Positions 1 to 12,254 of a stretch of 64,000 bases of DNA are shown piece after piece. A program made the translations under genes and the position numbers. The first letter of the stretch is position 1. Each line of letters begins with the position of its first letter. The notes under the pieces were generated by a model. It saw nothing but the letters and a program-made list of their open reading frames with translations. It did no database searches and was not told the DNA's origin. This DNA comes from Tupaia tana (taxonomy: Eukaryota; Chordata; Mammalia; Scandentia; Tupaiidae): the NCBI GenBank assembly GCA_026018925.1, contig JAKSZU010000009.1, positions 37,004,415 to 37,068,414 of the forward strand, read 5' to 3'.

Positions 1-1836
1 TGACCCTTATATACCAGTGTTACAGAGGGTCTTAATCATAAAAGGGTGTTGTATTTTATCAAATGCTTTCTCCATATCAATCGAAATGATCATATGGTTT
101 TTATATTTCTTTCTGTTAATATGGTGTATTACATTTATGGTCTTGCATATGTTGAACCAACCTTGTATCTCTGGGATAAAGCCTACCTGCTCGTGAAGAA
201 TAATCTTTGTTATATGTTACTGGATACGATTTGCGAGTATCTTGTTGAGAATTTTTGCATCTATATTCATCAATGACATTGGTCCATAGTTTTCCTTTTT
301 TGTCATGTCCTTATCTGTTTTGGGAATGAGGATGATGGAGGCTTCATAAAATGAATTTGGAAGGTTTCCTTCCTTTTGAATCTTTAGAAATAATTTGAGT
401 AGGATAGGGCTTAAGTCTTCTCTAAATGTTTTGTAGAATTCAGAATTGAAGCCATCTGGATCTGGGCTTTTCTTTGTTGGGAGGTTATTTGTTACTGATT
501 CAATATCCTGTCTTGTTATGGGTCTATTCAGGTTCTCTATGTCCTCCTGATTCAATCTTGGTAGATTATATGCATCCAGGAATTTGTCCATCTCTTGCAA
601 GTTATCTTGTTTGTTGGCATATAGTCGCTCATAGTAACCTCTAATGATATTTTGTATTTCTACTATGTCTATTGTAATACTACCTGTTTCATCACGTATT
701 TGATTTATCTGATTTCTTTTTTCTTCTTCTTGATCAGTCTAGCCAATAGAGTGTTGATCTTGTTAATCTTTTCAAAGAACCAGCTTTGGCTTTCATTTAT
801 TTTCTGTATGGTTCGTTTATTTTCTATTTCATTTATTTCTGCTCAAACATTTATTATTTCTTTTCACTTGGCATATTGGGGGTTTGTTTGTTGTTGTTTT
901 TCCAATTCCCTGAAGGCTGATGTTAGATTATCTATTTGCCATCTTTCCATCCTTTTCTTATGTGCACTAATTGCTATGAATTTCCCTCTTTTGCCATGTC
1001 CCATAAATTATGGACACTTGTGTGCTCATTATCATTTGTTTCCATAAATTTTTTGATTTCAGACTTAATTTCTTTAGTAGTAAAGAAGTCATTCATAAGT
1101 AGATTGTTCTGTTCCCATGTGTGTGTAATTTGGGGGATGTTTCTTGAAATTAAGTTTAATTTCTTGAGTTTAATTCCATCATGGTCAGAGAAGATGCTGG
1201 ATATATTTTCTATGCCTTTAAATCTGTAAAGGCTTAATTTGTGTCCTAACACATGATCAATCTTTGAAAAGGTTCCATGCCAGGGTGAGAAAAATGTATA
1301 TGTTGTGGACGTAGGGTGGAAAGTTCTATAGATATCTGTCAAGCCCATTAGATTTACAGTGTCATTTAGTTCCCATATCTTAGAAGATCTGTCTAAAGGA
1401 GATAATGGGATGTTGATATCTCCAACAATTATAGTATTTCTCCCTCTCTCTCCCTTTAGCTCCAGCAGTCTTTTCTTCACATATTTAGGTGCACCTGAGT
1501 TGGGTGCATAGATATTTATAAGTGTTATGTCCTCTTGCTGGATTACTCCATTTACTATTATATAATGCTCTTCTTTGTCTCTTCTTACAGTCTTTTTCTT
1601 GAAATCTATTTTGTCTGAAATCAATATCGCTACTCCAGCCCTTTTTTGATTTTCATTTGCATGGAATCTCTTTTTCCAGCCCTTTTCTTTTAGTCTATGT
1701 ATGACTTTATCCATAAGGTGAGTTTCTTGTGGCAACAGATAGATGGTTTCTGTCTTTTTATCCATTCGGCCAGTCTATGTATCTTAATTGGAGAATTTAA
1801 TCCATTGACATTCAATGTAATTATTGATATTTCCAT
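1..1836 (-). pseudogene. L1 ORF2 (endonuclease and reverse transcriptase), partial and broken
   Basis: ORF2p nicks the target DNA and reverse-transcribes the element. The N-terminus MEISIITLNVNGLNSPIKIH begins at 1836 and is typical of the APE-like endonuclease. Further endonuclease blocks lie at 1765-974 (KRAGVAILISDKIDF, ITLINIYAPNSG, IVGDINIPLSPLDRSSK, SDHDGI). The inter-domain and early RT sequence at 600-217 includes [35 protein letters not shown] and [17 protein letters not shown]. Frames shift at about 1700 and before 600, so it is dead. The rest of RT lies beyond position 1. Confidence 0.92.
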
Positions 1837-1907
1837 ACCTGTTTCTATCATTAAGGGAGCCATTTTCTTGGTTGCTTCTGTTCTTGTATAACTGTCTGTC
1901 TGACTTT

Positions 1908-2831
1908 TTAGTTTTCCTGGCATAGCACTCCCTTCAGAACCTCTTGAAGATCTGGTCTGGAGTTGATAAATTCCTTCAAATTTTGTTTATCTGAGAATCT
2001 TTTTATCTTTTTTTCCCATATGAAAGATAATCTTGCCGGGTATACTACTCTTGGTTGAAATTGTTTTTCATTCAACACTTTGACTATATTTCCCCATTCT
2101 TTCCTTGCCTGCATTGTTTCCACCAAAAGATCTGAGGTTAGCCTGATGGGGTGACCTTTGTAAATACCTTGACGTTTCCCTCTTGCCAACTTTAGTACCT
2201 TGTCTTTGTTGTTTTTGCCAGTCTGACTATCATGTGCCTTGGAGAGGATCTTCTTAGGTTGATTCTACTCAGGGTCCTATGTATTTCTTGGGTCTGGATA
2301 TTTGAATGCCTTTCTAAGTTTGGAAAGTTTTCTTCCAGGATTTCATGGAATAAATTATCTATACCCTTATTATTTTCTTCCTCTTCTGGAGTGCCAGATG
2401 TTGAAGAGCTTGATGATATCCAGTATTCCTCATATATTGTCCTCATTTTTCATAGTTGTTTTCTCTATCTTCTTGATACTTTTTTCCATATCAGATGTTT
2501 TGTCTTCTACATTAGAGATGTGATCTTCTGTCTGATCTAACCTACTTCTAATACTTTCAAGGTAGGTTTTGAGTTCCCGTATCACATTCTTCAACCCTAG
2601 AAGCTCCATCTGGTTCTTATTTAAGGTATCTATTTCTTCTTTAAAATCATGAAAGGACTTCCTCATCTCCTGGTACTCCTTGTCTCTTTTCTCTTCCATC
2701 TCCATTAGTTTGGTCAGTACAAATAATCTGAAATCCTTATCAGACATGTCCACCATGTCCATTGTATTGACTACGGGTGATGTAGGCTTAATGATTTCCC
2801 TTGGGGGAGAGGCCTTTTGTCGGTTGCTCAT
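1908..2831 (-). pseudogene. L1 ORF1 (RNA-binding chaperone), frameshifted
   Basis: ORF1p is the trimeric nucleic-acid chaperone of the L1 particle. Three reading frames follow one another: 2831-2430 carries the N-terminus and a heptad-rich coiled coil (LTKLMEMEEKRDKEYQEMRK), 2446-2192 carries the end of the RRM-type domain (HSNIQTQEIHRTLSRINLRR), and 2189-1908 carries the C-terminal domain with the YPARLSF motif and the usual ending PDLQEVLKGVLCQEN. A stop after the coiled coil and a frame change near 2190 make it non-functional. Confidence 0.9.
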
Positions 2832-3306
2832 ACTTCTTGAGCCTAGTCATTTTTCCTCTTCATCAGGTGATCTATATGTTGCTTACTAACTTATTTAAGG
2901 TTTCTCTGAGTGTTAAAAGGTGTAAAGGATTAGAAAACTGATTATTTCTCTTATGGTTGGCCTACCTGTTGCTCACCAGTACCATGTACTGTTGGCACTG
3001 GTCCTGGGTGGCCCAAACCCCTCCCTGTTTCTAAGGAGTGGTGAGCCTCCAACTGACCTAATAAGCTACACCTCAAAAGAAAAAAAAATTGTGTGGCACT
3101 ATTCAAAAGACTAAAATTCGGAGAGTCCAAAGGCAAGTGGGGAAGGGGCAGAGGATGACCAACGGGTCCTGGGTGTAAGGGCCTGCAGCCGCAGGCAACC
3201 TGGTGTCCAGAACTGCTGGCAGGCTTGAACTGGTTTGCAGGTGGGGTGGAGGGGTGCAAGTTCATCTTAAAGTCCCAAGGAACCAACCCGAAGTTCAGAT
3301 ACAAGT

Positions 3307-5739
3307 AGGGGTGTGGCTAGAAATGCTATAGATTTCTGTATGTTTATTTTGTATCCTGCAATTTTACTGTATTCATGAATTACTTTTAGGATATTTTCCA
3401 TGGATATCACTGGGTCTTCTATGTATACCATCATTCATCTGCAAAGAGAGATAGTTTCATCTCTTCTTTTCCTATTTGAATGTCTTTTATTTTATTATCT
3501 TTTCTGATTGCATTGGTGATGATTTCCAGTACTATATTGAAAAGGAATGGAGAATATGGCCATCCTTGTCTTGTACCACTTTTTTAGTGGAAAAGCTTTC
3601 AGCTTCTCTCCATTCAGGGTGATGTTAGCTATGGGTTTTTCATAGATTGCTTTTATTGTGTTGAGAAATGACCCTTCTGTGCCGATTTTGCTGAGAGTCT
3701 TGACCATGAAGGGATGTTGTATCTTATCAAATGCTTTATCTGCATCAATTGATATGATCATATGGTTTTTCTCTTTCTTTCTGTTAATATGGTGTATTAT
3801 ATTTATGGTTTTACATATTTTGAACCAACCATGCATCCCTGGAATAAAGCCTACCTGGTCATGATGTATAAGCTCTATGTTGTTGGATGCGATTTGCTAG
3901 TAACTTGTTGAGAATTTTTGCATCTATATTCATCAGAGATATTGGTCTATAGTTTTCTTTTCTTGTCCTGTCCTTATCTGTTTTAAGGATAAGGGTGATG
4001 GAGGCTTCATAGAATGAATTTGGGAGATTTTGACCCTTTTGAATCTTTAGAAATAAATTGAGCAGAATGGGGGTTAACTCTGCTTTAAAAGTTTTGTAGA
4101 GGGGCTGACAAGTGACGTGGTGGTTAGTACCACTAGACTCCCATATGGCCAACCAAGGTTCGAGTCCTGGACCTGGTGGCTTGCTTACTGACTTTCCTCT
4201 CTCTCACTATCTCTCTCTGATCAAATAATAAATAAATAGAACTTAAAAATAGTTTTACAAAAAGTTTTGTAGAATTCAGAGGTGAAGCCATCAGGACCAG
4301 GGTTTTTCTTTGTTGGAGGTTATTTATTACTGATGCAATCTCCTGGCTTGTTATGGGCCTATTCAGACTTTCTACATCCTCCTGGCTCAATCTTGGTAGA
4401 TTATATGTGTCCAGGAATTTGTCCATCTCATTAAGATTTTCTTGTTTGTTGGTGTATTGTTGTTCATAGTATCCTCTAATGATGTTTTTTATTTCTGTTA
4501 TATATGTTGTTATATTGCCAGCTTCATTGTAAATTTGATTTACGTGTTTCCTTACTCTCTTCTTTTTAATAAGTCTGGCTAGTGGTGTATCAATTTTGTT
4601 TATCTTTTCAAAGAACCAGCTTTTACTTTCATTTATTTTCTGTAGAGTTCATTTATTTTCTATTTCATTTATTTCTGCTCATATCTTTATTATTTCCTTT
4701 CTCCTGAAGTTTTTTTGGATATTTTGCTGTTGCTTTTAGAATTCTCTGAGGCATGATGTTAGGTGATCCATTAGCCTTCTTTCCGTCTTCCTCTTATGTG
4801 CACTAATTGATATGAACTTCCCTCTTATGACTGCTTTTGCAGTGTCACAAAGATTATGGAAACTCGTGTCCTCATTGTCATTGTCTTCCATGGAGATTTT
4901 TATTTCAGTCTTTATTTCTTCAGTAGTTGTGAAGTCATTCAGGAGTAGTTTGCTTAATTTCCATGTATTTGTGTATTTTTGAGGATTTCTCTTGAAATTA
5001 AAATCAAGTTTAATTCCATCATGGTCAGAGAAGATGCTGGATATAGTTTCTATGCCTTTGAATCTGTAGAGGCTTGCTTTGTGCCCTATCATATGGTCAA
5101 TCTTCAAAAAGGTTCCATGTGAAAGTGAGAAAAAAGTGCATCTTGTGGTTTTTGGGTGGAAAGTTCTATAGATGTCTGTTAAGTCCATTTGATATATGGT
5201 ATCATTTATATACTTTATCTATTTACTTATTTTTTGTCTAGACGATCTGTCCAGAGGAGATAGTGGGGTGTTGAGGTCTCCAACAATTAGTGTGTTGCAG
5301 TCTATCTCTCCTTTTAGATTTAACAGTCTTTCCTTCACGTATTTGGGAGCTCCTGTGTTAGGTACATAGATATTTATAAGCGTTATATCTTCTTGATGGA
5401 TTAACCCTTTTACTACAATATACTGCCCATCTTTGTCTCTTTGAACAGTTTTTGTTTTAAAGCCTATTTTGTCAGAAATTAGTAACATGACTCCAGCTCT
5501 TTTTTGGTTTCCCTTTGCATGGAATACCTTTTTCCAGCCCTCTACTTTTATTCTATGTGTGTCTTTATCCATGAGATGCATTTCTTGTTGGCAGCAGATA
5601 GAGGGTTTCTGTGTTTTTTTTGTTTTTTTTGTTTGTTTTGTTTTGTTTTGTTTTGTTTTTTTATCCGTCTAGTCAGTCTGTGTCTCTTGGTGGGAGAATT
5701 TAATCCATTAACATTCAATGTTATTATCGATATTTCCAT
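3307..5739 (-). pseudogene. L1 ORF2, several frames, disrupted
   Basis: Endonuclease start MEISIITLNVNGLNSPTKRH at 5739, then KRAGVMLLISDKIGFKTKTV, INIYVPNTGAPKYVKERLLN and LIVGDLNTPLSPLDRSSRQK (5581-5219), TDIYRTFHPKTTRCTF and FSDHDGIKLDFNFKRNPQ (5188-4736), the inter-domain region (4426-4133), and RT blocks [19 protein letters not shown] (to 3859) and [19 protein letters not shown] (3836-3495), which precedes the first catalytic aspartate. Internal stops, frameshifts, a T-rich microsatellite at 5617-5660 and the SINE insertion inactivate it. Confidence 0.9.
4101..4259 (+). mobile_element. short-type tRNA-derived SINE
   Basis: tRNA-like head with an A box around tgacgtggtggttag and a B box ggttcgagtcc, then a pyrimidine-rich body (cactatctctctctgatcaa) and an A/T-rich tail. 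Flanking duplication aaaagttttgtaga at 4087-4100 and 4260-4273, so it inserted in the reverse transcriptase part of L1 copy B. Confidence 0.95.
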
Positions 5740-5810
5740 GTTTGTCCCTACCTTTAAATTGACCATTGTCTTGGTTGTCTTTTATTCCCTTATTTCTGAC
5801 TCTTCATTCT

Positions 5811-6680
5811 TTAGTTTTCCTGGAACAGGACTCTCTTCAAAGTTTCTCGAAAAGCTGGTCTGGTGTTGACAAATTATTTCAGGTTTTATTTGTCTGCGAA
5901 GATTTTAATCTTCCTTTTTTCCTATATGAAGGATAATATTGCTGGCTATAATAATCTTGGTTGAAATTGTTTCTCTCTTAGCACTTCTAATGGGTCATCT
6001 CATTTTTTCATTGCTTACATTGTTTCCATTGAAAGGTCTGGTGTTAGCCTGGTGGGATGACCTTTGTAAGTCACTTGTTGTTTCTCTCTTGCCAATTTTA
6101 GTATTTTGTCTTTATCTGTGGTCTTGACCATTCTCGCTATGATGTACCTTGGGGAAGATCATCTTGGGTTGATTCTATTTGGAGTCCTTTGTATTTATTG
6201 GGTCTGGATGTTTGAGTGCTTCTCTGGACTTGGGAAGTTTTCTTCCAGGATTTCATAGAATAGATTTTCCATGCCCTTATTAGTTTCTTCACCTTCTGGT
6301 ATACCAATTGTTTTGGATATTTCTGTTATTTTCTCTATCTTTTCAGGGTTGTTTTCTAGGTCAGAGGTTTTCTCTTCTACGTCAGAGATTTGATCTTCAG
6401 CATGGTCTAATCAACTTTTAATACTTTGGAGAGAGTTTCTTATTTCCTGTATTAGACTTCATCTCTAATAGTTCCATCTGATTCTTTCTTATAGTGTCCA
6501 TTTCTTCTTTCATATCATGGACGGACTTCTAATCTCCTGTAGTTTGTTGTCTCTTTCCCATTCTAACTCATAGAGTTTTGGCACCATGAATGTTTTAAAT
6601 TTTTTCTCTGACATTTTGGTAACATCTTCTGTTTTTTCAAGAGATGAAAGGTAGTTATTGTATTCTTTTGATGGAGACAT
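5811..6680 (-). pseudogene. L1 ORF1, degraded
   Basis: The antisense reading from the ATG at 6680 (MSPSKEYNN...) to the stop at 5811 follows L1 ORF1: SEKKFKTFMV, then a coiled-coil segment, then PEGEET-like and YPARL-like C-terminal sequence near 5930-6310. Many stops and frameshifts leave no long open frame. Identification rests on order, position just upstream of ORF2 and similarity to the better-preserved ORF1s at 1908-2831 and 58018-59019. Confidence 0.75.
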
Positions 6681-7349
6681 ATTTCCTGGTTTATTCAGAC
6701 CTCAGGCTCTTCTTCTACCTCTAGTCATTGGTAGATGTATTCACTTTTGGATAACTTTTTGGAGAATGTTTCTTTGGGAGCAAGTGTGCTTTCCTTTTGC
6801 TGTGGACTGATGTGTGCCAAAGTCTCTCTTCTGCTGTGTTTAGCAATGTGATTCCCACAGGAGGAGTCTCCTTTTCAGGTGTCTGAATAGCAAATTCTCC
6901 TTTTTCACAGGTGGTTAAGTAAAAGGAAGGATCTCAGGGAGCCTCACAATACTAGGGTATTTGAAAACTGTGATTCTAGATCTGTCCTACCCCTCTTGGT
7001 GTGCAGAGGATAAGCAGGAAATGAAAATATAAAAGGGAAGAGAAAAGAGTATGAAAGAGAACAAAGAAAAATTCATGCGCTGCATGCAATTTTGCTGGGG
7101 GGCAAAAGATGGAGTGGGCTCTGCTGGGGAGCTGGTGGCAGTCCTTGCTGACAGAAGGGGGCTCTGGGATGAGGGAGCTGGAACTGGGGCCAGGGGCCGG
7201 AGACTGGTCTTGTCTCAGCGTCCTTTAGGCCAGGAAGCAGGAGATGGACACCTCCTCTCTCTTATCTTTGATATCTCTTTGTACCTACTTGTTTTTTCTT
7301 TCTTAATTTATAAACATGCTCAAGTCTCTTTCATCTAAAATCAATCTTT

Positions 7350-7759
7350 CAACCTCAGTACCCTTTGGGCTACAGTCCTATTTACTGCCACTCTCACTGC
7401 CAAATTTCTTGAAGAGAAGTCTACATTCCATGTCTCCACGTTGTTGCCTTCCATTTACTTTTCCATCTAATGCTTTGTGACTTATGTTATTAACTCTTCA
7501 TTGAAATATTTTATAAGGCCACCAATGATGTCAACATTTCCAAATGTAGTAAGCATTGCTCACTCTTATCTTGTTTGATGGTTATAGCATTTCCGTAGTT
7601 TTGAATGTGATCTCTACTTCCAAACTTTCTTCCCTGAACACCCATGGTTTTGCTTTTAATTTTATGACTCTATCTTTTTATCATTTTTTGTTTTGTATGA
7701 CTATACTTTTTAAAGTCACTTTTTTATTTTATTCTTTCATTTTATTTCATTTTTGTTAA
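7350..7759 (+). mobile_element. probable old LINE (L2-like) fragment
   Basis: C/T-rich AT sequence with runs that resemble L2 3' regions (for example tctccacgttgttgccttcc and ataaggccaccaatgatgtc). It is diverged and has no open frame. It is interrupted on the right by the minus-strand L1 at about 7760-9842, and similar sequence seems to resume at 9843. The assignment is tentative. Confidence 0.4.
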
Positions 7760-9842
7760 ATTTTTTATTACATTTAATCACCATACTTAACTACTCCACC
7801 ACTTACTAGCCACCAAATTCTCCTTATTTTTTATGGCTGAGTAGTATTCCATAGTATATATGTGCCAAAATTTTTTAATCCATTCATCTGATTCTGGACA
7901 TTTGAATTGATTCCATATCTTGGCAATTGTGAAAAATGCTTCAATAAAACATGAATATGTAAGTGTTTTTCTGACCATCTTCCTATCCTTTGGGTAGATA
8001 CCCTGGAGTGAAATTGCTGGCTTGTATGGTAGTTTGATTCACAGGTTTTTGAGGAACCCCCATACTGTTTTCCACAGTGGCTATACTAATTTACCTTCTA
8101 ACCACCAGGGTAGGAGAGTTGCCATTTCACCACAGCATAGCCAGTATTTATCCTCTTTTTAGAGGTTTTTTCCTTAGGGCACATGTACTCACCAGACAGA
8201 GACAGAGACAATGAGAGGGAAAGTGAGAAATCATGCCCCAGGGTAATGGCCATGACACAATCCCTTCTCCTCTATTCTCCTCCTAGGATATTGAGCACAT
8301 ACCCAGCGTGATTTTGAAGCAACCAGGTCTGCAGTCAACCATGTAGGAGTCCAACAATATAACTACTGTGCCATCTGTTGGCCCCATTTTTTATTTTTTT
8401 AATCTTACCCATTCTGACTAGAGTTAAGTGGTATCTCATTGTGGTCTAGATTTGCATTTCCCTTATGATGAGATGCTGAGAATTTTTCCGTATGCTTTTT
8501 GGCCATCCCTATGTCTTCCTTGGAGAGTTGCCTATTCAACTCTTGCCCATCTTTAATTGGACTGGTTATCTTTTGCAGATAAGCTATTTGAGTTCCCTGT
8601 ATATTATGGTTATCAGTTCCTTACAGAGGCATAGTTTGCAAATATATTCTCCCATGCTAAGGGGTGTCTCCTCACTCTCATTATTGTATCTTTTGCTGTG
8701 CATAAGCTTTTTACCCTGATGTAGTCCCACTTGTCTATTTTGAGGATTATTGCCTTTGCTTTTGGGGTCTTATTTAAGAATTTTGCTTACTCTGATGTCT
8801 TTGAGAGTTTTCCCTGTGTTTTATACTTTCAGGTTTTATGTTTAGATCATTGATCCATTCTGAGTTGATTTTTGTTAATAGTGAGAGATAGAGGTTCAGT
8901 TTCCTTTTTCTTCTGGTGGATATCTAGTTTTCCCAGCACCACTTGCTGAAGATATTTTCTTTTCTGCCTGAGTTGTCTTGTGCCTGTTGTTGAAAATCAG
9001 TTGCTCTATGGTTGGGGTTTATTTCTGGGTTCTCAATTCTATTCCATTTATCTACCTGCCTGTTTTTGTGCTAATACCATGTTGTTTTGATTATCACAGC
9101 TTTGTAATATGTGTTGAGATTATGAAGTGAGATGCCTCCTACTTTTTTCTTTTTTCACAGTATTTACTTGGTGTTATGGGCCCTTTTACGATTTTAGACA
9201 AATTATATATTTTTTTCTATTTCTGTGAAGAATCTCTCTGTTAATTTAATTGGGATTGTATTCAAATTTGTAAATTTATTTGGTATCATTTTGATTATAT
9301 TAATTCTTACAACATAGGGTCATAGAATGTCTTTCCACATGTTTGGATCATTTTCAATTTCTTTTTTAAGTTTTTCATAGTTTTCCTTATAGATGTCTTT
9401 TACTTTTTTCATTAGGTTTATTCCTAGGTATCTTTTCTGTATGTGTGGCTGTTGTAAATGAGATTGCTTTCTTTGATTCTACCTCAGTCTGTTCATTATT
9501 AGCATATAAAAATGTTACATATTTTTGTATATTGATTTTGTATCCTGCCACTTTACTGTATTCCTGTGTGTGTGTGTGTGTGTGTATTCTTTTGGATTTT
9601 CTATGTACATAATCACGTCATCTTCAAAGAGAGATCATTTCACTACTTTTCCTATTTGAATGCCTTTTATTTTATTCTCTTGTCTGATTGCATTGGCAAG
9701 GACTTCCAGTACTATTTTGAAAAGGAGTGGAGAAAGTGAGAAGCCTTCTCTTGTTCCAATTCTTAGTGAAAAAGCATTCAGCTTTTCCTCATTCAGTATG
9801 ACATTAGCTACAGGTTTGTCCTACATGTTAAGCCACTCTTAA
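7760..9842 (-). mobile_element. LINE-1, 5'-truncated (ORF2 RT to 3' end)
   Basis: Antisense L1 ORF2 C-terminal and RT sequence. KKFWHIYTMEYYSAIKNKE at 7787-7978 is the signature end of ORF2, and upstream blocks continue to about 9842, where the copy is truncated. A SINE lies inside it at 8157-8385 and a short (TG)n at 9566-9587. The edges ttttaaagtcactttt (left) and cttaaagttgcttttg (right) may be a diverged target-site duplication. Confidence 0.88.
8157..8385 (-). mobile_element. long-type tRNA-derived SINE
   Basis: Reverse orientation: it begins with the T-rich tail and the tagggcacatgtactcaccag block, has the middle aatcccttctcctctattct segment and ends in the tRNA-like head (catctgttggcccc). 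Inserted in the L1 at 7760-9842. The B box is decayed. Confidence 0.88.
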
Positions 9843-10799
9843 AGTTGCTTTTGCTTGCCAACTAAAATATTGTTATTACTCATTATTCTAATCTCAGCAC
9901 TACACTCTCTTCATCTTGTACACTGTCCCTTGTGATCCTATGCACTTACATTAAACTTCAACTATTACCTATAAACTGACATCTCCAACCCAGGCTTCCT
10001 TTTCAAGTTCACAACCCTCACATTCGTGTGTGCACTGCACATCTCTATTTGAGCAATCTGGAAGTTCTGTACATCCCACATGTCTCAACCTGAGGTCCCC
10101 CTCCCAATTCTGTGATTTCTCTCTCCAATAATGACATCAATATCTATATGTGGACTCTCAAGCCAAATAGTAGAGCCATTCTGAGGTCCATCTCCCTCTT
10201 CCTCACCCAAATCCTGTAATTTCATATCTTAAATGTAAGTAGTGGAAAGTAAAAATAGTGAAGATATCACCTCATTAATAAAAAAAGACAAGATCACTCT
10301 GTGAGACCTTATCTGAGTTTGAATCTGGGCAATTCATCCTCCCACAGAGCTCCCCTATGAAATTTCTGAAATGCAAATGTGATTATATCATTTCCCTTCA
10401 ATGGTTTCCCATGGATTTCAGAAGTAAGATAAAAAGACAAAAATGAAAACAAATTTTGCACAAGGTCCTTACCAGCCTTGCTTGCATCACTTCCTGCAAC
10501 TCGTCCGTGTACCCTCTACACATTAGCCACACTGAACTGCTTATACTTCCCTGAATGTGTTGCACTGTTTCATTCTGTACTTTATTCATGCTGTCCCTCT
10601 GCCTAGAATTAGTATACATTCCTCATCTATTTTTTTTTCTTGTCCACTTAACTGTTTCCTTCAAGATTTAAATATAAGCTCCTCCCAGGAAACATTTCTT
10701 GACTCTTCTTTTCTGCACTCCCCAATATTCTATGTGTATCTTTATCATAGCACCTATTACATTGATTTATGAGTACTTATTTACTTGCATAATTCTTTT

Positions 10800-11734
10800 T
10801 TTTAAATATATGACCCGTTATTTAGATTCTTGGCAAGAAATTTAGACCACCAATTTGTGAGGATAAACTCCATTTGTAAGAGCAAATATGAATCACAGGT
10901 AGCCCTGGAGCTGAGGAACAGCTTTGATTTCTTGATAAAATTTGCGAGTCCACAGCTTTCTGATTAATCTTGTGCTGCTCTGTAATCTCGTATTTCTCCT
11001 TCTCTGTGTCAAAGATCTCACCTTCCTGGTGTCTAGGCTTCCACCACTTCTTTTTCTTGAAGCAAACATTGGTGAGGTGTTTTGGGATTTTTACTTTACT
11101 AGTATTGATTTTCATGGAGATGGCAATGACAAATTTCTGGTGTGTTCTATGCAGTGGAACTCAATTGAAGACCAGCAGTCCAGTCACAAGTAGCAAGCCA
11201 CTCAGCTCAGCTGCTTCAGGAAAACCACTCTCTTGCCTCTGCAGTGTCCAGTGAGGATGATCAGAATGGTCTTGGGAGTAATGCTAGCTCACAGCTTTCT
11301 CACAGGCTGACTGAAGGGTTTTTTGTCATGGCTCAACAGCTTTCAAGGCTCATCTTCAGTAGGGACAATACCTAGGTATTTTACAAAGTTTAACCACCTG
11401 GGTACCACCATGCTTGTCCCCACCAACTGGTTTTGTGACAGTGGCAAGAATCTTCCCTCTTTATTTTCCATCCTGGATTTAATGTCTGAGTATTTCCTAT
11501 TGTACATGGCCTTCCTGGAATACAAGGAAGATCGGGAGTATCTGCTGATGCCCTGGACTAGGACCAGGTTTTGGAAGCAATGGGGCTTCCACTTTCTTGG
11601 GTTTTTAGCCTTAGGGTCACCCTTCTTAACCTTGCCACTGGCATTAGTCTTTTGGCTTCAGGTTTCTTCTCCTTAGTATCCTGCTTCACAGCTTTTTCAC
11701 CTGCCATCTTGTATAGTGAGAAAGAGCTACCTGT
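10800..11734 (-). pseudogene. RPL6: processed pseudogene of ribosomal protein L6
   Basis: RPL6 is a 60S ribosomal subunit protein. The antisense reading runs from the ATG at 11707 to a stop at 10842. The best block is IDISNVKIPKHL-like sequence read here as [20 protein letters not shown], then [20 protein letters not shown] and [10 protein letters not shown]-terminal SRKAMY is also visible at about 11343-11525. There are no introns. Several stops and frameshifts (for example after DSQIL) make it dead. A short poly-T at 10795-10804 is the A tail on the antisense strand. The flanks ataattctttt at 10789-10799 and 11735-11745 are a good 11-bp duplication. Inserted in an L2. Confidence 0.93.
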
Positions 11735-11823
11735 ATAATTCTTTTATCAGTCACTAAAATCCCAAAGACACTGCTTGATTGATCAATATTTATTTTCATA
11801 TCCCTAAAGCCTAGCACATTATT

Positions 11824-12071
11824 ATTATTTTAATATTTTTAATCACTATGCATCATTTGGCTTGCAAAGAGAATTTACCCCACATGAAATACACCTCAGA
11901 CCAGTCCAGTTGAGAATACTATACATGTTATCATCAACAGGTAATAAACCATTACTGTGTTCCACAAGTGTCTTGCCTCTCTATTTTCCCCCCTAATCTC
12001 CTTCCCTATGCTCTTCCCTTCTCCCACCCTCCTTCAACACTGTCTCGAATGTCCATAATTATTTTCAATGT
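11824..12071 (-). mobile_element. L1 3'-UTR fragment, 5'-truncated insertion
   Basis: Antisense L1 3' UTR (tcagaccagtccagttgaga, tgtgttccacaagtgtcttg) with a T-rich tail at its left. Flanked by aaagcctagcacattatt (11806-11823) and aaagtctagcacattatt (12072-12089), a duplication of L2 sequence. The same unit recurs at 15861-16222, 32838-33124, 40196-40455, 61896-62220 and, in sense, at 41520-41785 and 51390-51590. Confidence 0.9.
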
Positions 12072-12221
12072 AAAGTCTAGCACATTATTTAGTACAGAGT
12101 AAGTGCTTAATACTCCATAAACAAAATAGTAAAGGTAAAAAGGAATGGAAAGTTAATTAAGAATAGAAAATATTAAAATCAAAATTGCTATTATTTCTTT
12201 TCTACATTAACCTCAAATGTG

Positions 12222-12225
<4 letters not shown>

Positions 12226-12254
<29 letters not shown>
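12226..12254. repeat. (AC)n microsatellite
   Basis: About 14 AC units directly upstream of the T-rich tail of an antisense SINE. Confidence 0.97.

Larger units (their letters stand above)
1..3306 (-). mobile_element. LINE-1 copy A, 5' two thirds, runs off the left edge
   Basis: Minus-strand L1 with its 5' UTR (about 2832-3306), a frameshifted ORF1 (1908-2831) and ORF2 from about 1836 leftwards past position 1. The 5' UTR is GC-rich at 2950-3300, like a CpG-containing L1 promoter. Its 5' end abuts another L1 (copy B) in the middle of that copy's ORF2 at about 3307, so copy A inserted into copy B. The 3' end is outside the window, so the target-site duplication cannot be checked. Confidence 0.93.
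3307..7250 (-). mobile_element. LINE-1 copy B, interrupted by copy A and by a SINE
   Basis: Minus-strand L1 with ORF2 (3307-5739), ORF1 (5811-6680) and a 5' UTR reaching about 7250. Its left end is cut at 3307 by L1 copy A. The sequence there (tgtatcctgcaattttactg, antisense) is the mid-RT part of ORF2, so roughly the last third of the element is displaced outside the window. A SINE at 4101-4259 is inserted in RT with an exact duplication of aaaagttttgtaga. A GC-rich stretch at 7090-7230 fits an L1 promoter. The exact 5' end is uncertain by about 20 bp. Confidence 0.9.
9843..12125 (+). mobile_element. L2 (LINE-2) remnant, split by two insertions
   Basis: 10340-10780 reads like the L2 3' half: aaatgcaaatgtgattatat, caatggtttcccatgg, acaaggtccttaccag, ccacactgaactgctt and ccctctgcctagaatt. 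The L2 3' end resumes at 11746-11823 (cctaaagcctagcacattat) and at 12072-12125 (tagtacagagtaagtgctta). The RPL6 retrocopy (10800-11734) and an L1 3'-UTR piece (11824-12071) sit inside. 9843-10340 is more diverged and only probably L2. Confidence 0.75.

Noticed and set aside
2951-3304. 117-residue minus-strand frame with Pro-rich composition
   Set aside because: Lies in the GC-rich 5' UTR of L1 copy A; no domain and no conservation evidence. Retained only as part of the UTR.
10942-11676. Plus-strand open frames of 83-117 residues
   Set aside because: Antisense shadows of the RPL6 processed pseudogene.
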